From Pseudonocardia sp. 73-21 (lineage in GTDB: Bacteria; Actinomycetota; Actinomycetes; Mycobacteriales; Pseudonocardiaceae), in the NCBI RefSeq assembly GCF_001899645.1, contig NZ_MKVV01000045.1, forward strand, positions 1-64,000: a stretch of DNA of 64,000 nt. Reading direction: 5' to 3'. The notes beneath the pieces were generated by a model. It saw only the letters and a program-made list of their open reading frames with translations, ran no database searches and had not been told where the DNA came from. The position numbers and the translations under genes were made by a program. Positions within the stretch are counted from its first letter, which is position 1; each line of letters begins with the position of its first letter. Of this stretch, positions 47,113 to 55,080 are shown in pieces.

Positions 47113-47372
47113 CGGATCGGCGGCAGATCGTCGGTGGTGTCGCCGGCGAGAAGGGCGAGGTCGGCCCGCAGACCGGGATCGGCCTGCGCCCGCCGCAGCC
47201 GCGCCACGATCACGTCGCGGCTGGTCCAGCTCCGTCGGGACCGCTGGGCGGGCACGAGATCGGCCACGTGCCGGCCGTTGACCGTCACCGCGAGACTCTC
47301 GCCGGCCTGGACGCGTCGGAGTACCCCCGCCGTGTCGTTCCGCAGCTCGCGCGACGCGATCTCGTCCCTCAT
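47109..47372 (-). CDS. Phd/YefM-type antitoxin
   Basis: 87 residues. ASRELRNDTAGVLRRVQAGE and VTVNGRHVADLVPAQRSR are the DNA-binding Phd/YefM fold; the remaining acidic tail (RADLALLAGDTTDDLPPIR) should wrap the toxin. The ATG at 47372 is favoured over 47390 because TACACT (47379-47384 complement) lies six bases upstream, giving a leaderless message. Forms a toxin-antitoxin module with the PIN gene, and its product probably represses the pair. Confidence 0.85.
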   Translation of the reverse strand: MRDEIASRELRNDTAGVLRRVQAGESLAVTVNGRHVADLVPAQRSRRSWTSRDVIVARLRRAQADPGLRADLALLAGDTTDDLPPIR

Positions 47373-47406
47373 GCGACGAGTGTAGGCCATCGGCCTACGG
47401 CCTGGC

Positions 47407-47859
47407 TCAGATGATCGCGACCGCCACCACGAGGCCCAGGGCGATGTGCACGGCCGCCACCAGATAGACCTGCGGCACCGTCGTCTCGCCGGCGAGCACG
47501 GCGCGCATGTCGATGCCCGTGATCCACTCCAGCAGCCGGGCGCCCAGCACCTGGGCGACGACGCCGACCACGCCGAAGATCAGGGTCGTGAGCAGGCCGT
47601 CGAGCAGCGCACCGGACGACACGTAGATCGACACCACCACGATGAACGCGATGCCGACCATGCCCGCGGCCGTGATGATCACGGCGTTGGGCCTGCCCTC
47701 CCGGACCTGCCTGTTGAGCGGGCCGGGCGTGGTGAGGTCCACGGCGAAGAAGCCCAGCAGCATCAGCAGCACGCCGAGCACCGCGTAGAGCAGGATCGCG
47801 CCGATGCCGGTACCGATCACGGCACCGTCGAGAGCTGCCAGATGGACATCAGGGGTCAC
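47407..47859 (-). CDS. DUF350 membrane protein (YjfL-like)
   Basis: 150 residues with four membrane helices. AILLYAVLGVLLMLLGFFAVDL followed by NAVIITAAGMVGIAFI is the DUF350 pattern. E. coli YjfL is a DUF350 protein encoded with a glutathionylspermidine-synthase-like gene, as here. GTG 47859 with GGAGG six bases upstream. Last gene of a three-gene minus-strand operon; function unknown. Confidence 0.85.
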   Translation of the reverse strand: MTPDVHLAALDGAVIGTGIGAILLYAVLGVLLMLLGFFAVDLTTPGPLNRQVREGRPNAVIITAAGMVGIAFIVVVSIYVSSGALLDGLLTTLIFGVVGVVAQVLGARLLEWITGIDMRAVLAGETTVPQVYLVAAVHIALGLVVAVAII

Positions 47860-47877
47860 GTCAAACCTCCAGAAACG

Positions 47878-49041
47878 TCATTCGGGGATGCGGTGGGGGA
47901 CGAACGCCGCGCCGTCGTCGGTCACGAGGCCGACCGTCTCGCGGATGCCCAGCCCGGCCGAGGTGTCGCCGACCACCCACGCGCCGAGCGCGGGGCGGAA
48001 GCCGTCGAACTCGGGCAGCGGCGCGAAGAGCTGGTAGACGTAGCCCTCCTCGCCGTAGACGCCGGAGGTCTCGGTCTCGGATCCGGGCGAGACGATGGAG
48101 ATGTTGGCGCCCTCACGGCCGAGCCGGGGCTTGCGCACGTACTCGGTGAGCATCCCGGGCTGGTCGAGGTAGGCGGGCAGCAGGTTGGGGTGGCCGGGGT
48201 ACATCTCCCACATGACGGCCAGCAGTGCCTTGTTGGACAGGATCGTCTTCCACAGCGGCTCGACCCACAGCGTCTCGGGGAGGCTGCGCAGCACGTGCTT
48301 GCCGAAGTCGTCGGTGAGCACCCACTCCCACGGGTAGAGCTTGAACACCGCGGCCATCGGCGCCTCGGCGAGATCCACGAACCGGTCGAGCGACGCGTCC
48401 CAGCCGATGTCCTCGATGGCCAGGCCGATCGTGTTCAGGCCAGCCTCGGCGGCGGTCTCCTGCAGGTACCCGACGGTGACGTGGTCCTCGCCGCTGGTGT
48501 CGCCGCCCGACCACGTGAAGTAGACGTCGTCACCGGGCAGCGTGGCCTTGACCTGCCCCCAGCGCTCCACGAGCTTCTCGTGGATGGAGTTCCACTGGTC
48601 GTCGGACCCGTGGGTGTCCTTGAGCCAGTTCCACTGCAGGATCGACGCCTCGAGCAGCGTGGTGGGGGTGTCGGCGTTGTACTCCAGGAGCTTGCACGGG
48701 CCGTCGCCGCCGTAGCGCAGGTCGAACCGGCCGTAGACGTGCGGGTCGCTGCGCTTCCACGACGCCGCCACGCCCTCCCACGCGTACTCGGGGATGGCGA
48801 AGTCGCGGAACCGCTCCGTGGTGACGACGTGGTCGACGGCCTCCAGGCACATCGAGTGCAGCACCTCGACGTCGGCCTCCAGGGAGAGGACCTCGTCCAT
48901 CGAGAACGTGTAGTGCACCGACTCGTCCCAGTAGGGCCGGTCGACGCCGCCCTGGCCCCGGCCGGGTGCGCCGTAGACCATCCCCTGCTCCGCGACGGTC
49001 TTCTCCCAGCCCGGGCGGGGGGTGCCGGTGTGGCGTTCCAT
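47878..49041 (-). CDS. Glutathionylspermidine-synthase-family ATP-grasp ligase
   Basis: 387 residues, matching the C-terminal synthetase domain of Gsp synthase and E. coli YgiC/YjfC without the amidase domain. Conserved stretches: FDLRYGGDGPCKLLEYNADT, PTTLLEASILQW, LYPWEWVLTDDFGKHVL, NKALLAVMWEMYPGHPNLLP and KPRLGREGANISIV (ATP-grasp binding). It probably joins an amine or peptide to a carboxylate with ATP, but mycothiol-using actinobacteria lack glutathione, so another substrate is expected. ATG 49041 is directly after the previous TAG stop. Middle gene of the operon. Confidence 0.85.
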   Translation of the reverse strand: MERHTGTPRPGWEKTVAEQGMVYGAPGRGQGGVDRPYWDESVHYTFSMDEVLSLEADVEVLHSMCLEAVDHVVTTERFRDFAIPEYAWEGVAASWKRSDPHVYGRFDLRYGGDGPCKLLEYNADTPTTLLEASILQWNWLKDTHGSDDQWNSIHEKLVERWGQVKATLPGDDVYFTWSGGDTSGEDHVTVGYLQETAAEAGLNTIGLAIEDIGWDASLDRFVDLAEAPMAAVFKLYPWEWVLTDDFGKHVLRSLPETLWVEPLWKTILSNKALLAVMWEMYPGHPNLLPAYLDQPGMLTEYVRKPRLGREGANISIVSPGSETETSGVYGEEGYVYQLFAPLPEFDGFRPALGAWVVGDTSAGLGIRETVGLVTDDGAAFVPHRIPE

Positions 49042-49704
49042 CTAGGAGCCGCTGCTCGAGCTGCCGCTCGAGCTGCCGAGGCCGCCGCGGGTCACCGAGC
49101 TGCTGCCGCCGTCGGAGGCCGAGCCGCCGCCCGACGAGCTCGACACCTTGCCGCCCGAGAGCGTCTTGCCCGACGACGTCGAGACGCGCGTGGAGCTCTT
49201 CGGGACGGTGGTGGTGCCGCCGGAGACGCGCTGGCCGATGTCACCGCTGCCGCCGTAGTTGTAGTAGTACTGCCGACCGCCGCTGCCGATGAAGATCGGG
49301 TAGAAGCCGCCGCCGGAGTGGTAGGTGGTGGTGGACGCGGGCGTCACGCAGTTGGAGTCGTCGACCACGACGCCGTCCTCGCCGACGCACTTGGCCTGCA
49401 CGGTCTCGTCGCCGCCGGCCTGCGAGATGCCGTAGCCGACGGCGATCACCGCGACCACGCCCACGGTGACGCCGGCGCCGACGAGGATGCGCTTGCGCTT
49501 CACCCGCGCCTTCTCGGCGTCCTCCGCCTCCTGCGCGGCCGCCGCCTGACGACGGCGTTCGGCCTGCTCACGGGCCTTCTGCTCGGCCAGCGTCGGCGGG
49601 CGGGGCGTGGTGGAGGACGGGTCCTGATAGGACATCGAGCCGGGCGCCGGGCGGGGGACCCCGCCGGGATCGGTCGGGTCGTCGTCGTTCGTACCGTTCG
49701 CCAC
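49042..49704 (-). CDS. Single-pass membrane protein with Ser/Gly-rich C-terminus
   Basis: 220 residues. A cytoplasmic charged coiled segment (LAEQKAREQAERRRQAAAAQ) leads to one membrane helix (ILVGAGVTVGVVAVIAVGYG). Outside come two cysteines (AKCVGEDGVVVDDSNC), an aromatic motif YHSGGGFYPIFIGSGGRQYY and a low-complexity Ser/Gly/Thr tail. In position and style it corresponds to the DUF1190 proteins YjfM/YgiB encoded beside the E. coli synthetases, though detectable similarity is low. GTG 49704 follows GAGGGGG. First gene of the operon with the ligase and DUF350. Confidence 0.75.
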   Translation of the reverse strand: MANGTNDDDPTDPGGVPRPAPGSMSYQDPSSTTPRPPTLAEQKAREQAERRRQAAAAQEAEDAEKARVKRKRILVGAGVTVGVVAVIAVGYGISQAGGDETVQAKCVGEDGVVVDDSNCVTPASTTTYHSGGGFYPIFIGSGGRQYYYNYGGSGDIGQRVSGGTTTVPKSSTRVSTSSGKTLSGGKVSSSSGGGSASDGGSSSVTRGGLGSSSGSSSSGS

Positions 49705-49867
49705 TCGAGCCCCCTCGGCTGTGCCGTCGCGCCGTTCACAGTTGATCCCCGCGCGGGCGAACCGTACCGGTTGTGCGATTTCGGGCCAACGCTGACGCTC
49801 GCAGCACACCAGCTACCGATGACCGAGCCGCGCCGCCCCACCCCCGACCGGGCGACGAGGTCACGGC

Positions 49868-51049
49868 ATGATGACGGTCGACATGAGCCGTTCACTCCTG
49901 AGCGCGGCCAGGCCCTCCTCCCCGGGGTCCCCGCGCAGCGCTGCCGACACTCCCCCGGCCCACCCCGGCGACCCCCAGAGCCGCACCGTGCGCCGCGTGG
50001 TCGCGGCGGTCGTGGTCGGGGCGCTGACGATGTTCGGCGTCGCCACCCTGGACACGTTCGCCGGCGCCACCGTGCCCGTGCTCGGCACGTTCGCCTCGCT
50101 GCCCGCCCCGGACGACCAGCCGGAGACCATCGAGGTCCCGGCGCCGCCGTCGCAGCCGGGCACGTGCCTGAACTGGACGCGCGCCGACGCCGCCGACGCG
50201 CAGGTCGTCGACTGCGCCAAGCCGCACCTGTTCGAGCAGGCCGGTTCCGTCACTCTCGCCGACCAGGCCACGCTGCCGTCCGACCAGCAGTGGCGCGACC
50301 TCGTCAAGACCCGCTGCACGCCCGTGGTGCTCAAGTACCTGAACAACACGTTCGACCCGAACGGCCGCTACCGGGTGGGCGCGCTCAAGCCGTCCGCCGC
50401 GAAGTGGGCCCAGGGCGACCGCGAGCTGCGGTGCGGCCTGCAGAGCGCGTCGCAGTCCGGGGCCCTGTACCCGCTCGCGGGCAAGGTGGCCGGCGGCGAC
50501 CAGGCCGACGTCCAGCAGCCCGGCACCTGCCTCGCCATCAACGGCAAGCAGATCGGCGACCCCATCGACTGCGCCAAGCCGCACGCCGTCGAGACCGCCG
50601 GCATCGTCGACGTGTCGAAGAAGTTCACCGGCGGGTTCCCCGCGGTGGCCGACCAGGACGCGTTCCTGCAGCCCGAGTGCGACAAGGTCGCCGACGCCTA
50701 CGCGGGCAACCCCGACGTGATCGCCCAGAAGAAGCTCACCGTCTACTGGGACAACATCACCGAGGCCTCGTGGAAGGCCGGCACCCGCAAGGTCAACTGC
50801 AACCTGGGTGCACTGTTGCCCGACCGCAGCGGCTTCGCCCCCGTCACGGGCTCGGTCAAGGGTTCCGTCGCCGTCGGGAGCACGCCGGCCCCGCCCGCGT
50901 CGGACACCCCGGACCCGGGCGTCCCCGCGCCGCCCACCACCGACCCGGCGGCGCCGGCCTCCGACCAGCCGACGGCCACGCCCGGCCCGTCCGCCGCCCT
51001 GCCCGCACCCGCCAACCCGGTCGTCCCGCTGCCTGCTCCCCGGGGATGA
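49868..51049 (+). CDS. Septum-formation family protein (Rv3835-like)
   Basis: 393 residues: one N-terminal membrane helix (about residues 42-60, VRRVVAAVVVGALTMFGVAT), then two repeats of a septum-formation domain outside the membrane, each with the pattern GTCLNW or GTCLAI followed by VDCAKPHLFE or IDCAKPHAVE, and a Pro/Thr-rich tail. Its Cys pairs probably form disulfides. In M. tuberculosis a like protein, Rv3835, is followed by the same zincin. The ATG at 49868 is not firmly fixed; 49871 is also possible. Role in cell division is known only from domain naming. Confidence 0.82.
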   Translation: MMTVDMSRSLLSAARPSSPGSPRSAADTPPAHPGDPQSRTVRRVVAAVVVGALTMFGVATLDTFAGATVPVLGTFASLPAPDDQPETIEVPAPPSQPGTCLNWTRADAADAQVVDCAKPHLFEQAGSVTLADQATLPSDQQWRDLVKTRCTPVVLKYLNNTFDPNGRYRVGALKPSAAKWAQGDRELRCGLQSASQSGALYPLAGKVAGGDQADVQQPGTCLAINGKQIGDPIDCAKPHAVETAGIVDVSKKFTGGFPAVADQDAFLQPECDKVADAYAGNPDVIAQKKLTVYWDNITEASWKAGTRKVNCNLGALLPDRSGFAPVTGSVKGSVAVGSTPAPPASDTPDPGVPAPPTTDPAAPASDQPTATPGPSAALPAPANPVVPLPAPRG

Positions 51050-51387
51050 ACCGGACGGAGTTCGAGGAGCTCGTCGGCGACGCGCTCGACACCATCCCGG
51101 CCGAGCTCCTGGCGGCGATGGACAACGTCGTGGTGCTCGTCGACGGGCGGCACCCCGACGAGCCGGACCTGCTGGGCCTCTACGAGGGCATCGCCCTGAC
51201 CGAGCGCACCAGCGACTACGGCGGCGTCCTGCCCGACCGGATCACGATCTTCCAGGACGCGATCCTGGACTTCTGCGGTGACGATCGCGACGAGGTGGTG
51301 CGCGAGGTGGCCATCACGGTGGTGCACGAGGTGGCCCACCACTTCGGCATCGACGAGGACACCCTGCACGAGCTGGGCTGGGGATAG
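51046..51387 (+). CDS. Zincin-like metallopeptidase family protein (Rv3836-like)
   Basis: 113 residues. The zinc site is HEVAHHFG (HExxH) with a downstream acidic histidine region DEDTLHELGWG. Preceded by VVLVDGRHPDEPDLLGLYEG and PDRITIFQDAILDFC. A single compact domain common to actinobacteria; no substrate is known. ATG overlaps the previous stop (ATGA), as does the M. tuberculosis pair. Confidence 0.88.
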   Translation: MNRTEFEELVGDALDTIPAELLAAMDNVVVLVDGRHPDEPDLLGLYEGIALTERTSDYGGVLPDRITIFQDAILDFCGDDRDEVVREVAITVVHEVAHHFGIDEDTLHELGWG

Positions 51388-51401
51388 CGCCTGCGGCGCC
51401 C

Positions 51402-51441
51402 GTGCGCGGATAACGGTGTTCCCGCACTGATTTCCGCGCAC
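51402..51441. terminator. Hairpin between converging genes, related to that at 5813-5852
   Basis: Left arm GTGCGCGGATAACGGTGTT (51402-51420) faces a right arm at 51423-51441 with four mismatches, two of them towards the tip. Outer nine bases pair perfectly. The left arm shares 15 of 19 bases with the arm of the hairpin at 5813-5852, so both belong to one dispersed family used as bidirectional terminators. Confidence 0.65.
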
Positions 51442-51449
51442 GACCTCCG

Positions 51450-52076
51450 TCAGGCCGGGGACCCGCCCGCCGTCACGTCGCCCCGGACCGGCGAGGCCTC
51501 GTCCCAGTGCTCCAGGGCCCAGCCCGACGTGGTGCGCTGCAGGATCACCAGGCCCGTGTTGGGGACGTACTTCGTCTCCGCCGTGTCGCCCAGCAGGGCC
51601 GCCGCCGCCAGCCGGATCGCCGCCCCGTGGCTCACCAGCACCACCGTGTCGGAGGCGCCGTCGGTGATCGCCTCGACCACCGGGACGTAGCGCGCCCGCA
51701 GGTCCAGCGCCGACTCGCCGCCGGGCAGGTGCGCGTCGAGGTCGCCGTTCCACCAGGCGTGGTAGCAGCGGTCGAACTGCGCGCGGGCGTCCTCGTCGGA
51801 GCGGCCCTCGAGATCGCCGCAGTACACCTCGTGCACGCCCTCGACGATCTGCACGTCGAACCCGTGCGCCGCGGCGACCGGGGTCGCGGTCTGCTGGGCT
51901 CGCGTGGCCGTCGAGGCGTGGACGACCGAGAGACGCTCACCCGCCAGCCGCTGTCCGAGCGCCGCGGCCTGGCTCAGCCCGAGCTCGTTGAGCGGGCGCC
52001 CGGGCGGGCGGGAGTCGAGCTCCTTCGTCACGTTGGCGGCGGTCTGGCCGTGGCGGGCCAGGATGAGGCGGGTCAC
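51450..52076 (-). CDS. Histidine phosphatase family protein (Rv3837c-like)
   Basis: 208 residues. RHG motif in LILARHGQTAANV near residue 10, second histidine in VLVSHGAAIRL, acidic site in PGGESALDL. GTG 52076 overlaps the pheA stop (GTGA). In M. tuberculosis the order pheA-Rv3837c is the same. Phosphoglycerate mutase naming is historical; it may hydrolyse another phosphate ester. Confidence 0.85.
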   Translation of the reverse strand: MTRLILARHGQTAANVTKELDSRPPGRPLNELGLSQAAALGQRLAGERLSVVHASTATRAQQTATPVAAAHGFDVQIVEGVHEVYCGDLEGRSDEDARAQFDRCYHAWWNGDLDAHLPGGESALDLRARYVPVVEAITDGASDTVVLVSHGAAIRLAAAALLGDTAETKYVPNTGLVILQRTTSGWALEHWDEASPVRGDVTAGGSPA

Positions 52077-53008
52077 CAGCTCGTCCCCGATCGCAGGGCC
52101 GCCAGCCACCTCTCGGCCGCGGCGAATCCGTCCGTGCCGCCGAGCGGACCCGCGGGACCGGTCGGGCGGGGTGCGGCGCCATTGCCGGCCCGCGGGTAGG
52201 AGCCGAGGAACCGGACGCGGTCGCACCGGCGGTGCAGCGCTGCGAGCGCCTCCCCCATCGCCGGCTCGGCGACGTGACCGAGGCAGTCGAGGTGGAACCA
52301 GTACTCGGCGTGCCGGTCCTTGATCGGGCGCGACTCGATGCGCGTGAGGTCGATGCCCCGCACCGCCAGCTCGGTGAGCAGCCCGAGCAGCGTGCCCGGC
52401 CGGTTCTCGGTGGTGGCGGCGATGCTGGTGCGGTCGTTACCGGTGGGGGCGGGCGGCGGCCCCGGCCTGGCCACCAGCGCGAACCGCGTGACGGCGCCCG
52501 CGTTGTCGGCGACGTCGCCTGCCAGCACCTCCAGACCGTTCAGCTCGGCGGCCAGCGGCGACGCCACGGCCGCGTCGAACTCACCGCGCGCCACCTGCGC
52601 CGCGGCCTCGGACGTGGACGTCGAGAGCAGCACCTCGGCGTCGGGGAGGTGCTGGGCGATCCAGCCGCGGGTCTGCGCGATGCCGTGCGTGTGGGAGGCG
52701 ACGGTGCGGACGTCCTCGCGGCGGGTGCCCGGGCGCACCATGAGGTCGAAGCTCACGGACACCAGCGCCTCGCGGACGATCACCAGCGGCGGGTCGGCCA
52801 CCAGCCCGTCGAGCACGGCGGGCACGGCTCCTTCGACGGAGTTCTCGATCGGCACGCAGCCGGCGTCGGCGGACCCGTCCCGGACGGCGGCGAGGACCGC
52901 GAGGCTGCCGCCGCACGGCACGAGCTCGGCGCCGTCGGACTCGGGCAGCGAGCGCAGCGCCTGCTCGGTGAACGTGCCGCTCGGGCCCAGGAAGGCGAGA
53001 CGTGCCAT
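52073..53008 (-). CDS. pheA: Prephenate dehydratase
   Basis: 311-residue enzyme converting prephenate to phenylpyruvate in phenylalanine synthesis. Catalytic domain: AFLGPSGTFTEQALRSL, VPIENSVEGAVP, and GAVTRFALV with the catalytic threonine-arginine-phenylalanine. Then an ACT domain (ATTENRPGTLLGLLTELA, ESRPIKDRHAEYWF) for feedback by phenylalanine. Monofunctional, as usual in actinobacteria. ATG 53008 overlaps the upstream hypothetical gene's stop. Confidence 0.95.
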   Translation of the reverse strand: MARLAFLGPSGTFTEQALRSLPESDGAELVPCGGSLAVLAAVRDGSADAGCVPIENSVEGAVPAVLDGLVADPPLVIVREALVSVSFDLMVRPGTRREDVRTVASHTHGIAQTRGWIAQHLPDAEVLLSTSTSEAAAQVARGEFDAAVASPLAAELNGLEVLAGDVADNAGAVTRFALVARPGPPPAPTGNDRTSIAATTENRPGTLLGLLTELAVRGIDLTRIESRPIKDRHAEYWFHLDCLGHVAEPAMGEALAALHRRCDRVRFLGSYPRAGNGAAPRPTGPAGPLGGTDGFAAAERWLAALRSGTSW

Positions 53009-53883
53009 CAGGCCAGCAGGCCCAGGCCCGCGAGCTGCGCGGCCGGCACCGGCTCGAGATCGACGCCGCAGTGCGACAGGATGCCCCGCACGCCCTTGAC
53101 GGCCTCCTCGGACAGCCCCTCGATCTCGGCGGCCAGCGCCGTGCCGTCGGTGCTCTCCAGCGCCTCGGCCACGTTCTCGCCACCCAGGGCCCGGGACACG
53201 GCGACCAGGACGTTGAGCACGCCGTGGCGCGGCGGCCCGTCGACCGGGCGGACGATGTCGCGCAGCCCGAGCACGGTGAACGAGCGCCCCGTGCCGGCGA
53301 CGACCTCCACGAACCGCTCGATGTCGCCGGCGGCGGGCACGTCGGCCGCGCGGGGGCCGCCGCAGCGCAGCTTGGGGGCACACCCGTGTTCGGCCACGCG
53401 GCGCACCGCCTCGAGCCAGGCCGTGGTGCCGGGCACGTCACCGGCCTGCGGACGGCGGGGCTCGACGACGGCCATGACGTCCTCGGGCACGAACTCCGAG
53501 ACGCGCTCGAGCCAGACGGCGTCGACGTCCGGCGGGGCCGACGTCTCGACGGTGCGCGGGGTGAGCAGGCTCGACCGCGAGAACACCGTGGACAGCGCCT
53601 TGGGCACCGCGCCGAGCCCGGTGTCCACCACGAGCGCGACGTCGACGGGCCGGGCCGGCACCGAGCGCGCGAGCTCGGTGACCACGGCCGACAGTCGCGA
53701 CACGGGGCAGACGAGCTGCCCGACCAGCCCGCCGTAGCGGCCGTCGCGGGAGCTGAGGTACCGCGCGACCACGGCGTCGACACCGGGGGCCGTGGCCCGG
53801 GGCTGCAGCAGGCTGGTGTCGTCGACGAGCCGGGCGAACAGCGGAGGAATGGCCCAGGAGTCGGTACCGGCCGCCGTCGTCAC
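53008..53883 (-). CDS. Conserved actinobacterial hypothetical protein upstream of pheA
   Basis: 291 residues, cytosolic, no known motif recognised. LVDDTSLLQPRATAPGVDAV and RDGRYGGLVGQLVCP begin it; the middle has FVEVVAGTGRSFTVLGLRDI and GVLNVLVAVSRALGGENV. It could be a TIM-barrel-like fold, judged only by the alternating pattern. GTG 53883 is leaderless: TAGCGT (53892-53897 complement) eight bases upstream. Heads the operon with pheA and the phosphatase through one-base stop/start overlaps. Function unknown. Confidence 0.7.
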   Translation of the reverse strand: MTTAAGTDSWAIPPLFARLVDDTSLLQPRATAPGVDAVVARYLSSRDGRYGGLVGQLVCPVSRLSAVVTELARSVPARPVDVALVVDTGLGAVPKALSTVFSRSSLLTPRTVETSAPPDVDAVWLERVSEFVPEDVMAVVEPRRPQAGDVPGTTAWLEAVRRVAEHGCAPKLRCGGPRAADVPAAGDIERFVEVVAGTGRSFTVLGLRDIVRPVDGPPRHGVLNVLVAVSRALGGENVAEALESTDGTALAAEIEGLSEEAVKGVRGILSHCGVDLEPVPAAQLAGLGLLA

Positions 53884-53936
53884 GATCCCAGACGCTAACG
53901 AATGGGGCCGCTGGACTCCGCGCCCCCCTCGATATA

Positions 53937-53954
53937 GCTTAGGCTTACCTAAGC
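53937..53954. promoter_or_regulatory. Iron box (IdeR/DtxR-type operator)
   Basis: GCTTAGG-CTTA-CCTAAGC is a perfect seven-base-arm palindrome that matches the core of the actinobacterial iron box (TTAGGTTAG-like repeats). It ends just before AGGAGG and the TTG start of the DUF2470 gene and overlaps the TAGGCT -10, so an iron-loaded repressor would block transcription. Confidence 0.85.
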
Positions 53955-53967
53955 AGGAGGTGCTTCG

Positions 53968-54747
53968 TTGGGAACCACCCAGGTTCGTCGTCCGCCCGCT
54001 CCGTCCGACGCCGAACGCGCCCGGAGTGTCGTCGCGCGGACCAACATCACGGCACCCGTCCCGGCACTCGGCGGCACCGCCTCCCTGGTCGGCACCGGAT
54101 GCCCACCGAGCACTCCGGTCGCGCACCACGTGTGGGCCGACGGTTCGGCCGCGCTGCTCCTGGCCGACGACGACCCGCTGCTCCCGTGGGCGGCGTCCGG
54201 CGTCCCGGTGATGCTGGAGATGCGCGACCACGCGCCCGTGGACCTGCGGGAGCCCGTCCGGGCGCTGCTGTGGGTCACCGGGCTGCTCACCGTGCCCGCA
54301 CCGGACGCCGCCCGCCGGATCGCCGCCACCGTCGCCGAGCACCGACCGGACCCCGCCCTGCTCGACCTCGGCCACGGCACCACGCTGGTGCGCCTGGCTC
54401 CCGGGTCGGTGGTGCTGTCGGACGCCGAGGGCACCGCGGCGCTGGCCCCCGTCACGCTCGCGGCCGCCCGGCCGGACCCGTTCTGCCACTACGAGCAGAA
54501 GTGGCTCGCCCACCTGGAGCAGGCGCACCCCGAGGTGTTCCGGGCGCTGGGGCGGCACCTGCCGCAGGCCCTGCGCAGCGCGACCGTCCGTCCGCTCGGC
54601 GTGGACCGCTGCGGGCTGCGGCTGCGGATCGAGACCGGCCACCGCGACCACGACGTGCGGCTGTGCTGGGAGCAGACCATCACCACGGTGGAGGAGCTGC
54701 GCGCCCAGCTGCAACTGCTCGTCGGGTGCCCCTACCGGGCGGGCTGA
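53968..54747 (+). CDS. DUF2470 protein, Rv3839-like, iron-regulated
   Basis: 259 residues. The C-terminal DUF2470 domain is clear (CHYEQKWLAHLEQAHPEVFR, GLRLRIETGHRDHDVRLCW). The N-terminal half has WADGSAALLLADDDPLL and RDHAPVDLRE, a split-barrel pattern found in heme-utilisation (HugZ-like) proteins. With an iron box in its promoter and the Rv3839 location beside pheA, a role in iron or heme handling is plausible. TTG 53968 has AGGAGG seven bases upstream. Ends one base before the converging DUF3817 gene. Confidence 0.82.
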   Translation: MGTTQVRRPPAPSDAERARSVVARTNITAPVPALGGTASLVGTGCPPSTPVAHHVWADGSAALLLADDDPLLPWAASGVPVMLEMRDHAPVDLREPVRALLWVTGLLTVPAPDAARRIAATVAEHRPDPALLDLGHGTTLVRLAPGSVVLSDAEGTAALAPVTLAAARPDPFCHYEQKWLAHLEQAHPEVFRALGRHLPQALRSATVRPLGVDRCGLRLRIETGHRDHDVRLCWEQTITTVEELRAQLQLLVGCPYRAG

Positions 54748-54748
54748 C

Positions 54749-55072
54749 TCAAGCCGAGGCGAGCGGCGAGCGACGCTCGCGGACGCGGGCGGTGACCCGG
54801 CGCTCGGCGAAGAACGACGCGAACGGGACGGTACCGGCGATCAGGATGACCAGCGCGTCCACGGGCTTCCACCGGCAGCGCTCGGCGAGCAGCAGCGTGC
54901 ACACGATGTAGATCATGTAGAGGAAGCCGTGGGTGACGCCCACGATCGAGACCAGCGTGGGCTGGCCGAAGAAGTACTTCAGCGGCATCGCGACCAGCAC
55001 CAGCAGGAGCAGCCCGATGCCGGTGATCCACGCGATGACGCGGTAGTTCCGCAGGGCGGTTTCGATCGACAC
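54749..55072 (-). CDS. DUF3817 membrane protein
   Basis: 107 residues, three membrane helices, with the DUF3817 pattern RVIAWITGIGLLLLVLVAMP, then GVTHGFLYMIYIVCTLLLAE and a final helix, ending with a basic tail (FAERRVTARVRERR). Function unknown. GTG 55072 has GAGGA upstream that overlaps the neighbouring gene's end, so it is cotranscribed with the gene at 55081. Confidence 0.85.
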   Translation of the reverse strand: MSIETALRNYRVIAWITGIGLLLLVLVAMPLKYFFGQPTLVSIVGVTHGFLYMIYIVCTLLLAERCRWKPVDALVILIAGTVPFASFFAERRVTARVRERRSPLASA

Positions 55073-55080
55073 GGGGATCC

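Noticed and set aside
47446-51387. A 1,313-codon open frame on the plus strand
   Set aside because: It lies antisense to the DUF350-ligase operon and out of frame with the septum-formation gene; only its last 113 codons are a real gene (51046-51387).
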